64,000 nt of DNA from Lobosporangium transversale (Eukaryota; Mortierellomycota; Mortierellomycetes; Mortierellales; Mortierellaceae): the NCBI RefSeq assembly GCF_002105155.1, contig NW_019029006.1, forward strand, positions 248,001 through 312,000. The letters run 5' to 3'. Of the stretch, positions 1 through 10,023 are shown piece by piece. Under the pieces are notes generated by a model. That model searched no databases. It saw nothing but the letters and a program-made list of their open reading frames with translations, and had not been told where the DNA came from. The position numbers were made by a program, and so were the translations under genes. The first letter of the stretch is position 1, and each line of letters begins with the position of its first letter.

Positions 1-31
<31 letters not shown>

Positions 32-732
32 ATTTAATTTTAATCAAAGATGTAGGAACACGCACCAGACATTATTACTTCTTACTTTCAACACCACCAC
101 GCTATTGAGCAAGAGGGATGGATTTACTACTATTTTTTTTATAAACTATAAAATCCGTTTTCGCAACAGGCACCAAAAAAAAAAAAAAAAAAAAAAAAAA
201 AGCAAATACGTGAAATAGGAAATTGGATGCATGCGAAACAACTTTATTTTTTACTTCCCTAACTAACACCTTGGTTTCTTTTCATGCAGAATATGCAGGA
301 TAGTAATCATTGACAAAATAAAGAACGCGGTGTTGACAAGAGTTATTACGCAAAACGCGTTATATTTTTCATGTTTCACGGCTTTGGCCTCTATTTTCTT
401 GAATCGATGTGGCTCAAGGCTTAGCAAATGGCTATGATCGTCATGGAAAGAAAACCACCTATGAACAAGACGTGTATTAAAAGTCAATTTGAGTATGTAT
501 TATACAACTTTGCAGCATCCGAATGCCAAGTGGCAAATTTTCTAAAATGTAAAACGGTGCATAAACTGATACATTTTTTACCTAACGTAAAATAAAACAA
601 GCAAACATCGTCATCAGGTAGCTTTTGGTTGTAAACCCACTTTGACGACAAGATGAATGGTTGGTCTCTGTCTTTACACGCTCTTCCCAATGTTCTTTAT
701 TTCAACACTAGTTGACATTCTGTCTTATTCTT
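1..732. other. Left edge, no supported gene
   Basis: This stretch lies downstream of the Dlt1-like gene. It opens with about 29 A residues and has a second A-run of about 30 at 173-201. Two short minus-strand open frames (484-690 and 263-487) can be seen. The second would end in one hydrophobic segment, but the two cannot be joined by splicing without a stop and neither resembles a family I know. The most likely content is the 3' flank of the Dlt1-like gene plus AT-rich spacer. Confidence 0.5.
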
Positions 733-2506
733 TCAGGATCTCGTACTACTCGCTGTCTGCATAGTACGCATAGTCAACAGACTACGTGTGCTCATATTAC
801 CGCTTTTCGTTTGTCTCTTCTTGCCTTTTGAGGACGAATCCGTTGCATCTATCGCGTAGACGACCCTTCCGCCAACCCCACCACTCCCTTCTCCCCTTTT
901 TCCACTCGAATAAGTGTGGGTTGGGATTTCGGATTCGTCCACTACAATAAAGCTCTCGCCGCTGAGTTGACTGTCTCTGTTTTGATGTGATTTGTCTGTT
1001 CTGCTGCCCATGGAGGCAGCTTGTCTACCATTAACGCTAACTCTACTCATTACAATGTCCTCAAGATCACCACTCTTAGACCAAGCACTTCTTTCTATTT
1101 GCGAGGCCTCACCGCCAGCTATGTCCTGTTGCTGTACTCGTTCCCGCTCACGATTTTCTTCCTCATATGCCTCTTCCACGTCATCATCCCATCCGAGTTC
1201 TTGCAAAATCCAGCTCAAGACTTTCATGAATCGAATATAATCCTCTTCCTCTACACCCTCCGTGCCAACATCACGAGAAATCGGAGATTGCATACCTTCG
1301 GCCGTCATCGCTGAGATAGTCGAAGGATCCTGATATGGATGACGAGGATTGACAACGGATGAAGATTGTCGATTTGATCGTACTGAGGCTTGTTGTGCAT
1401 GACGGTGATGAAGCTGTTGTTGATTATGAAGTGGTGACATGGTGACAGGAAGCGGGTCGTTCCTTACCCCTCCAAAGCGTGCTTGTTCGTATCCTGCAAT
1501 GTATTCCAGTCCAATATCCCTGGTTACTAATTTGAGATCTATAAGCATATGAATATAGGCCGAGATGGACATGTTTGGTGGACGAGCCAAATCCGGTGAT
1601 TGAGCAATGGCAGCCCGCTCTGGTATTAGCCATAGCAAAGTGTAAGAAAGAGGTATTAGCAACCACAAAATAAAATAAAAATGTTCAAAGCTACTCCATG
1701 AGATGAAATGTATGTTGTCATTTAAAAACTTACCAATGAAGTGAGGTGTACTAGCCATAAACGTCTTGAAATGTGTGCCTTGTAGTGATGATCCTGGCTT
1801 GCCCCATCCTGGTTGACCACTTTCTTCTAACAAAGGTACTGCCTTCTTGGCCAGTCGCGCCACACGATCCAATTCCGATTGCACAAACTCATATACACTC
1901 TGTTGATATCCATTGTATATCATCATCAAGATAAAAAAAATTATGAGTTATCAATGACTAGCAGAACTGTTTTTCCCCATTCTGTTTTTAATTTATCTGA
2001 TTTTTAAAATACCATGGGCAAATCTTCCTTGGTGATCGGCATGTATGCCTTTGGAATTGCTTGACGTGCTAGTTTCACAGTGACATATCGTGAAAAGCCA
2101 AATATTGTCGCGAGAAGCCCCTATGCGAAATAAGAAAAAATAAATAACAAAGAGAAAAAAAGCGTTTGTTAACCTACTACATCCTCTAGAATACTGGTCA
2201 TTTATGAGAATAGACTTAAACATACCAAGAGAACATAACTACCTCCAAAGACAGCCAAGTTCTTGTAGTTAGGAGGCTCGGCCATATTGGCTGGGTGAAA
2301 GATTTGAAAAATCACATCGTAGGCTGAAGCGAATATACATATTCCTGTATAGATAATGCCGACGACTGTTAAAACTAATGCTCACTCGTCTGGGTTCGCA
2401 AGGACTTCATGTGTCACCACAATATTGCTCTACAAGTTGTACCTGTAACTGCAACCAGGAAGAATAGCGAGCTCACATAGAAGCAGCTTGAGCGTGTCAA
2501 TGGCAT
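733..2506 (-). CDS. DLT1: Dlt1-like membrane protein (defect at low temperature 1)
   Basis: Five-exon model on the minus strand: 2506-2443, 2374-2226, 2120-2013, 1899-1734, 1619-733; all phases close. The start ATG at 2506 opens a hydrophobic N-terminus, and exon 2 adds a second membrane segment, as in fungal Dlt1. Recognisable blocks are the FGGSY stretch after the second segment, ITKEDLP before the exon 3-4 junction, and in exon 5 ARPPNMSISAYI followed by YEQARFGG, which match the conserved 'arm' and 'YERARF' blocks of the family. The intron at 1620-1733 keeps the frame and would read as a false membrane segment if left unspliced. The C-terminal half is polar, low-complexity and acidic. The yeast protein is needed for growth in the cold; its biochemical role is not known. 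I am confident of the family and fairly confident of the exon borders. Confidence 0.82.
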
Positions 2507-2994
2507 TCACTCTACTTTAAATAGATAACTAATTAATCCTGTGTGAGGATGTTCAAGCGGCGATCAAACAGGATGCTGTCGTGATGGGATAGTCAATGTG
2601 CTTCAACTTTCAAAGGATGAAGGGCTGCTCTAGGACATAGAATCGATGAAGCGCACGTGACATCAAAAAGTGTGTGGAACATTGTAACAATATCCACATG
2701 CCATTCTGAGCTTCTATTAACAGGCCAAGTGATATTTGACGGTTGGCTGGCGGTATCGGTCTTTCCCATTCCGGTAGAGCTATCAAAACAGGTTCAATAA
2801 GCAGAAGTAATGGTGCCTTCTGTATGTGACGCTCGATAGTACCCATGATCCTTCCATTCACTAACATTCTGCTATAAGAGCCTAATTTAACTTATTTATT
2901 GCGATACACTGCTAAGTAATAGGTTTCTCTGGTATATAAATGTATATTGTTCTTTCATTTATTTGGTGAGGAGCTGCGATAATTTGTGATGCAT
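2507..2994. other. Intergenic, DLT1 upstream / peptide downstream
   Basis: This is the promoter side of the Dlt1-like gene and the 3' side of the Cys-rich peptide gene. One 85-codon minus-strand open frame lies at 2610-2867. It has no recognisable domain and no splice partner I could find, so I do not call it a gene. Confidence 0.45.
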
Positions 2995-3352
2995 TTAGCA
3001 GTTCCATCTCATGCAGCATCCGGAGTATCCGCACTGGGCAGGTCCACCATAGACGGAGCATGCTCTCCAGAGGCAGCATCCAGTGGGTCCGCACCACTGG
3101 CCACTGCCAGCGTACTTGCAGCAGGTACGGCGAGGAGTCAATAATTTGCCTCCTATTGGTTATTTGGAGATGCGTACAGCGAATCCATGAAAGCATTTTC
3201 AGTTTTAACATTATTATGGACTTAATAAAAAAGGTTTGTCAAGTGCGTAGGAACCTACCCTCAGCAACAGGTTCGTCAACATTAGCAGGGACAGCCGAAA
3301 CGGTGGCGACGACAGTCAAGGCAGCGAAAACGACGGCAAGGTTGAACTTCAT
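2995..3352 (-). CDS. Small secreted cysteine-rich peptide (10 Cys), two exons
   Basis: No single open frame shows this gene. Exon 1 (3352-3259) encodes a clean signal peptide beginning MKFNLAVVFAALTVVATVSA, then a short acidic linker. A 106-bp GT-AG intron (3258-3153) leads to exon 2 (3152-2995), and phase 1 closes exactly. The mature part is about 60 residues with ten cysteines in the order CC-C-CC-C-C-CC-C, including two related units, CGPTGCC and CGYSGCC. It ends MRWNC. The pre-protein is about 83 residues. The even cysteine number and doublets suggest five disulphides and a knottin-, defensin- or hevein-like fold, but I cannot assign a family. A TATA-like box lies about 108 bp upstream of the ATG. 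Possible roles are secreted effector, antimicrobial peptide or wall-binding peptide; this is inference. No toxin activity is implied by sequence alone. Confidence 0.72.
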
Positions 3353-4289
3353 GGTAAAAGGATGGCTTAGGGGTTTTTCTTTTTTTTATCGAGAGCAATG
3401 GGATGAGGTGATATGATGTGATTGGTATGGAGGACAGAAAAAGGGTGGTGATAGCAGCCTTTAAATACTCATGTTTGGTCACATCCAAGGTAGCCTGAGC
3501 AATTCTTCGTCAATTATTGTTTCTATCCTTCATTTCAATCTACTATTACACGCGGGGTGTATTCCGTCAACTCTTGCTCGGATTTTTTTTTTTTTAGTAA
3601 TGAGTTGCGTCCTCAGTATAGTAATGAAATCTGATCAAAGAAGGATGAATATTGCTGTTGCGCTGTAGAAGCGCGCCGGATAGATAAACAGGTGTGTTTA
3701 AGTGCTGCACTAGAATTTAAAATGCGCCGCAAAGAACGGTGGTACAATCAATGTAAAGAATCAGATCATATTCCTGTAATTGGTCGGAAAAATAAGTATT
3801 GAATATTATGACCCAGTTAGGGTCGTGCGGCGTGCCTGTGCACAAATGGAATGATGGTGAAGCAAACAGACCTGATATCAATGTCAACAATGTGTTATCG
3901 GCACTGCCACTAGCCGCGGAATATTTGTGTCCGTGTCATACAACCAGTTCATGCACTCTACGATCTTGTCAATCTATAGATCATGTCTTGTTTTATATTC
4001 ATTATCAAGAAATCTTACAACTTCGACCAGGTAAAACATGGGAAGCGAGATTCTTGGCAAATTAAACAATCTAGAACAAACCATCCATCTGCCTAGTATA
4101 AACGATCATGATGAAAGGGCACTAATATTTTGCAGAGCCATTATGACTTTTTAATAGTGTATAATACATGAAAGTGCGCAGTGTGAGGCATACTCTGCTG
4201 TGTCTGTCACTACGCAGTTAAGTGTTGTTGTATCTTTCCTTTCCTGTTAATACTCGCAACAGCTCCTACTTTACAATCTATATTTCGAG
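3353..4289. other. Intergenic between Cys-rich peptide and SUMO protease
   Basis: Apart from the TATA-like box, I see nothing coding. An 88-codon plus-strand frame at 3799-4065 has no signal, domain or plausible splice context. The right part should hold the 3' end of the SUMO protease gene. Confidence 0.45.
3460..3467 (-). promoter_or_regulatory. TATA-like box of the Cys-rich peptide gene
   Basis: On the minus strand this reads TATTTAAA, about 108 bp upstream of the predicted start codon at 3352. Position and composition fit a core promoter. Small secreted-protein genes often have TATA promoters, and the beta-barrel gene at 24.1-24.7 kb has one too. Confidence 0.45.
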
Positions 4290-6113
4290 CTAAATAGCAC
4301 GATGCAAACCTGATTCCTTAATTTTCTCGATCTGTTGTTGTGAAAATAAGTATGCCTTGTACTGCTCAGCAAGCGAAATCATAATCTGACGGTATTTCTC
4401 CCTCTTGAGCATTAGATCTCCCACGGCCCAATAATTGCTCATATCATCGCTTTTGTTCTGTTCATAGGCAGCCATATATGTAAAAAAGACAGAAAAAGGA
4501 GGGAGCCTGTGAGTTGGCTGACCTACCACTTGTATATACACAGCCTATTCGCAAATATAAGGTGAATCTCATACCAAAATACCATTCAGAAGAGCATCGG
4601 GGTGTTTGAGAAACACCTCCGCATAATGTAGCAAGAACAGTCCACAATCGCAAAAGTTTTCTTGCTGGGGACATTTGGCTAATTTTCCAGGAACATCTTT
4701 TGAGTCAATTGCCCTATCAATATTCTTTCTCGTCAACAGTTCTTGCTGTAAGTACAGTCGCAAACTTCTAAAAACTGAAGGATGGGAGCTACCCAGCGAA
4801 TCCAGAACTATAATGAATGGTCTAAGAAAGAGCAAGCACAAAAAATAAAATAAAAAACAAACGTAAATGGAGTTGCTCATACACGTCAATGTCGATTTTG
4901 CTAGTTGTTAGCCAATATCCCCATTTTTACTTACTTCTTCTCTGGATCCACCCATGCCGCAGCAGAAGACCGCGGTAATCTTTCAGCTTGTTCTCTTTCG
5001 TCATCAACACGTAATTTTGCGCGATTCCTTGGTGATGCCAAAAAGGATATATCTTGGAGAAGATTGGTCCGCATCGCTTCTCCCGACGTTGTAGAAAGGG
5101 TTTCAGAAATTGAGAGTGAGCTTGGCGATGATGATAAGGAAGTAAGTGTTTCATCCTTTCTGTTTAGTGTAGTGTCGATATCAGCATCCGTATCAATCCT
5201 GTTTTCTGTACTCAACAAAAGCCCCGGGTTGCTTATGATAGCTAAGTACCAATGCACACTAATACCAGCATAATAAAAGATTGCTTTATCAATTGAACGT
5301 CCCAATATTTGAACAATAGGCTATTGAATCAATTCATTCTTTGCTTACTTTTCATGAATAGGGATGATAATAAACTTTTTGGAGAAAATATCGATTTTGT
5401 TGGTCCAACTCCTGACAGATTCATAGTTGATCCCTTTCCTAAGTACCATCATAGTTAATAAAGAAAAAATAATATGAACAAAAATATATTTAAAGCACTA
5501 TGTGTGCCGCCATGAAACGATACTAAACAGCTGAATTACCCTGACTTTGTGACGAGCCGCTCGTAAAAAAATGAATTAAAAATATATGTCGCATCTGCTA
5601 GTTCCCGGTTCTCATTTTCAACGCTTGCATGAATATATCTAGTCAAGATAGTCAGAAAGAATGCTCGGGTCAGTTGGCTCACTATAATCAATGCCAGACA
5701 TAGTTTCCTCCGCCTGTAAAATCTTACTTGAGACCAAACTCAATTAGGGTATCGTTCAAAAACTCATCATCATTTAAACGGGACATATCATCAACACGCA
5801 CTGCTATTGATTTTGACTTTGTACTGCTCTTGAACGGAAACATAAACAACCTATGCGTTCATTTGAAAAATGGTGAATGTCGGCTTGCATCATCTAGCAA
5901 TACTACCTCGTTCTCCCCTTTTTTTAGCATTCCAGTCATTTACGTTTCATCGGCTGATTTCTTTTGCCCTTGTGCTTTAGCTGGTATCATAGCCGAAGAA
6001 CTAGGTTCTTTAGTCATGTGCCTATCGAAGAAATAGAAAATAATACAAACAATACGTTGGAATTTCAGTAGGATTACATCGAGCTTTTTTTTTTTCTTTA
6101 TTATTATTATTAT

Positions 6114-6148
<35 letters not shown>

Positions 6149-8251
6149 TACCGTTTGTTATGACCGACGAGAATTTTCTCCACGATGTCAAGCCTAGCGG
6201 GGTCAGTTAAAATCCATATTAGCCATCGATTCAGCTTGTTCGTGATGATAGAGTGACATGCTTTCTAAAACCTTAAGCATCACAAACGTACGGCAATTCT
6301 CTCATTGGAATCTTCTTTCGTTCAAGGCGCCTGCAGCACTCCACAAAGTCTTGGGCATCAGCATCGCTAATCAATACAATTTTGCGTGCTTTTCCTGAGA
6401 GAAGTCCTGGATCTGGATCGTAATATGGTTCCAACGCTGATTCTGGCGGAAGTGATTCCTTAGTTTGGAGTGCGAATATAATAGGTTTTCCATTCATATT
6501 GTACTGTATTAATGTTTTTCAATTGACGGAAAGATACTGCGACTTAGCAACAGAATAGTAATACATATTTGCTCTGCCCAAGAAACCTAGCGCCGGTTTG
6601 TTAACCATTTTTTAGTACCTCGACACACTTGATATTTTCGTGAGATATTTTCGTTATGTTTTTATCAATGGTGAGGATGAGCCGATCTGGACCAAATTGA
6701 ATCATCATTCCCGGCGAAGTGAGCTCCACTCTGCTCCCCAAGCGCACAGATTTAATAGAAGCCTGTGGAAATGTCCCCATCCCTAAGCGTAGAACTTTTT
6801 CAGATAATGAACCAGGTGGTAGAGGTATATTCTCACGAGAACTCGGTACAGAGGTTATACTTTGTTCTGGGGCTACAGATGATGCTGCTATCTTTGCTGG
6901 CGCCACTGGTATTAACTCTGAGCTAGCAATGAGATTAGATTCTGTTTTTGATAGCGGTCCAGATGACGGTAATGATGTTGATGATGATGCCAGCTAATAA
7001 GTGAAAACGAATACGGACCAATATGTCTTAATTAAAGGCTTTCAAGCGCGATCTCAAATGTGCATCCTCACCTGAACTGAACTCACATGTTTTTTCATTC
7101 GTGATACAACTGATGTAGATGAGGTTATCTGGTCTGTTGGTGGTGTTAGCATGCTTTTGCTCGAAACACTGGTCTTTCTCCGCTTCATTGCACCAACTAA
7201 TAATCCTTTGTCGGACAAACGAAAGAGATAAATATCTGATTTTCTGGTGACACCTGCATCAAGCAGCCGCCATTATTATGATGCCGTCGTACCTTTCTGT
7301 TCGTCCTCATCGCTTAACAACACAATATCTGTCTGCTAAAGGATTAACGTCCAGGGAAACAAAAAATCGGCGAGCCATATTAATCTGACGCCAAAACACT
7401 TCTTGAGTATTGAAAAAACGTGTTCCTACCTTTTTGCCCCTGTCGGTCGCTTGCCTGCTAGGGCTTCCGATTTCTCCAACAACACTAAAACTGTCTATTC
7501 AAATTTGGAATTTTTTCAAATTTGGAATTTTCATTATGATGTTTTAGTAGTGCTATTTCTTGTTATTGTCAGTCTCAGCTATACTATTTACCATAAAGAC
7601 TTAGCAATCATGGTTCTTACTACTGTGATGCGAAGATGTGCTGGATCTTCTCTTGATACTGCCACCATCCCTCGATCCTGTCAAAAGATTCGGATTACTT
7701 GTGTGTAACGAAAAGTTGGATAGCCTTCTCGCTGTGGTTGGAACTTCTATTGGGATACCCTTTCCTTGCTTCCTGACGCCGCCTCCGCTTTGTCAATGTA
7801 TATAGACAAATAAAGAGCAATGGGGGGGTTTTTTTTATTTTATTTTTGTGGTTAAGACTCTTCTTGTCAGCCATTCAGTACAGTTCAACTCATGAATAAA
7901 AAGCTTTTATAATATGCATTGTCCTGCATAATGCTATCTTCCATCTTGTCCATTTCACTGGTGCTGATTAGTACCTGGGTTGAAGAGGGTGTATAGACGC
8001 CATCTACAAAATGGAGTTGCGAAGGGATTAATGCTTTGAAGATTCGGAGCTTAATGCTATTGTACCGCGACCATGCCACTCCATTACACGAAGGGCCGAG
8101 CCACAGGGCGAAATACAACACTTGGCTAGGGGGAAATGTCCTACCCTTCCTTCCTTCACTCTTTCAGCACAGACAATTGTGAAGTAAAACATACCGGTTC
8201 GCGAACTAGCTGGACAGCGTCTTCTGCTTCATCCTTGTCTGAACCGCTCAT
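4290..8251 (-). CDS. Ulp2/SENP6-type SUMO protease (C48 peptidase), multi-exon
   Basis: Removes SUMO or trims SUMO chains, probably in the nucleus. Phase-consistent exons, 5' to 3': 7484-7430, 7335-7293, 7196-7072, 6993-6619, 6503-6292, 6193-6152, 6021-5944, 5850-5728, 5638-5540, 5438-5349, 5258-4935, 4900-4883, 4821-4575, 4457-4290 (at least 666 residues). Exon 7335-7293 encodes DIVLLSDEDE, a textbook SUMO-interacting motif. Exons 6993-6292 carry the pre-catalytic region. The protease core follows: LNDDEFLNDTLIEFGLK, then VHWYLAII with the catalytic His (5252-5254), VLDSLG with the Asp (4800-4802) and FCDCGLFLL with the nucleophile Cys (4644-4646). A roughly 90-residue Ser-rich acidic insert follows the His block, as in the Ulp2/SENP6-7 branch. 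The 5' end is unresolved: 8251-8195 (MSGSDKDEAEDAVQLVREP, followed by a good donor) is the best first exon, but the joining exon near 7.64-7.77 kb is ambiguous. Confidence 0.82.
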
Positions 8252-8362
8252 TCGCTTAATTATGAATCAGAAGAATAATAAAAAGAAAGACAAAAAATAA
8301 AAAATATACTCCTGTAAAAGCATTTTTATTCTTATTGGTGTGACCACGATGCTACTACTGCT

Positions 8363-9904
8363 CTAATCCCAAACAAGCGATCCTTTATCATCGCTCACTG
8401 CCGAGTTCTTCGGAGCTGTGGTTTTGGACACATCCCATCTAGACACAGTTGGGGCTTGCTTACGCGCTTGCGCACGGTAAAACTCCTTCATCTTCTCCGC
8501 TTTAACTTGTCGCATGTGTTCTAGGCGTCTCTGCTCCTGAATTGCATCCTGGGCAGCTTTTTCCTCCTTTTTCTTAGCTGCTTTTGCCTGATTCTCCCGC
8601 TGCTTCTTGCTCGATTCAGTAGACTGATACTGACTAGTCTTTACAGACGTACTGGCTCGTGCTAAGGAAAATAAAAAACAATGATATTCTTCAAATTGAA
8701 GCCTCCTGTCCAGCAAACTAGCATATTGAACATCGTCGCTTGTCTACTTACTCTTCTGTGTCATGAAACCATCAGGAATAGCTTCGTGAACCCGCTCCTC
8801 TTGGACAGTCGGTTTAATAGATAGAACACGTGCAAACTTCTCTGTTTGCTCAGCATGAGGATCAGCAGATGCAATAAGTTCGAGCTTCATACGTTGTTGC
8901 TGCAGTACCCATGGATCCATAGGCTTGTTAAAGTCGATGCCTCCGGATCTTGACTGTGTCGAGCTGACGGTAGTCCACTCATCTTCTTTATCATCAGCAG
9001 GTCCTTTGTCACTATCATCAAATTCCTCAATTTCCTTTCCTTCAGTCTCCTCTTCCTCTTTTTCCTCCTTTTCCTCAGGCTCCTGCTTTCTAGCCTTGTT
9101 CTCTTCTTCCGCTTGCGGCTGAGCCACTACTGGCTCTGGCTTCTTTACAGGTTTTTCTTTCTTTTGGTTAGGTTGCTTAGGCTGTTTTGGAGCTGGAGCT
9201 GGAGCTGTTGCTGGTCGTGAGAGTGCAGGGAAATCAGAATGAGACAGACCAGAGGCAGCAGGACCGCGATTATTCTTTTTCTTATTACTTCCCATAGTAC
9301 CAGGACCTGGAATTGAAGTAATTTGAAGTGAAGAGTCGACTGATGATGGTGGTGCGTTCTTTGCAGTTGCGGACGCGAATTGCAATGTCTCCTGTTGTTT
9401 CGCAAGTAATTCCTTTCGCTGCTCCTGCTGTTGCTTCTTCCAATTCTCAACAGAGGATGGCTTCGTAGACTTGATTGCACTGTTGGCTTGCGAATTGATA
9501 ATGGGAGATGTCAAGTCCTTTTTACTACTTGATAACGTGTTTTTGTTAATGGCGTTAGTGATGTTATTGTTATTGTTTGGTAAGAGTTGAAGTTTGCTAA
9601 CAGGCGTTTGAGAATCCTTGCTACTTTTTTCTGTGCCCGTTACGGTGACGTTGGTCTCCACATCTGACTCATCCGATTCATGTTGATTAGTCACGCTGTC
9701 AATGGTCTGTGTGGTCGTAGAACTTTTGGTCTTTTTCTTGGACTTTTTCTTTTTTGATTTTAAGGAAGCAGTGCTACCAAATGCCCCCGGTAAGGATGTT
9801 TTCTTAATCAAGTGAGCTCCTTCCAACCGATCACTCTTGAAGATGCTGAACAGTCCCAGAGGAATAAGGATGACAACTGCGATGAGGAAGTATTGGTACT
9901 CCAT
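8363..9904 (-). CDS. N-terminally anchored, Lys/Glu-rich coiled-coil protein of unknown function
   Basis: Two exons, 9904-8752 and 8661-8363, join in phase 1 across a 90-bp intron (484 codons, 483 residues). I chose ATG 9904 because it starts directly on a signal anchor (MEYQYFLIAVVILIPLGLFS); an in-frame ATG at 9940 would add 12 residues. After the anchor come a very basic block (SKKKKSKKKTK), Ser/Thr/Asn-rich disorder, a Gln/Lys helix, the short motif SHSDFPALSR, a Pro/Ala/Lys stretch, a Glu-rich acidic run, then a charged helix rich in KKKEEKAA-type repeats. It ends DDKGSLVWD. The layout (one N-terminal membrane segment, long charged cytosolic tail) suggests an ER-anchored protein with a ribosome- or RNA-facing tail, but I do not recognise a family. 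Its start faces the 3' end of the Tom20-SET gene about 120 bp away. Confidence 0.72.
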
Positions 9905-10023
9905 GATGTAAGAGTGGTGGGAAATGGTGCTGAAATGCAACAGGACAAAAGATCAGTTCGTCATAATCAACGCACGGTTATCAAAAATACACTTCGATTC
10001 TATTTATTCTGTAATCGATAGTC

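Noticed and set aside
1620-1733. A third membrane segment in the Dlt1-like protein (FYFILWLLIPLSYTLLWLIP).
   Set aside because: It is the in-frame translation of an intron with GTAAGT donor and TACCAG acceptor. Removing it keeps phase and restores the conserved sequence order.
5851-5943. A second apparent SUMO-interacting motif (EVVLLDD) in the same frame as the protease exons.
   Set aside because: It lies between a good donor at 5943 and the acceptor before 5850, with in-frame stops on both sides. Removing it as an intron gives the expected LFMFPF block in phase.
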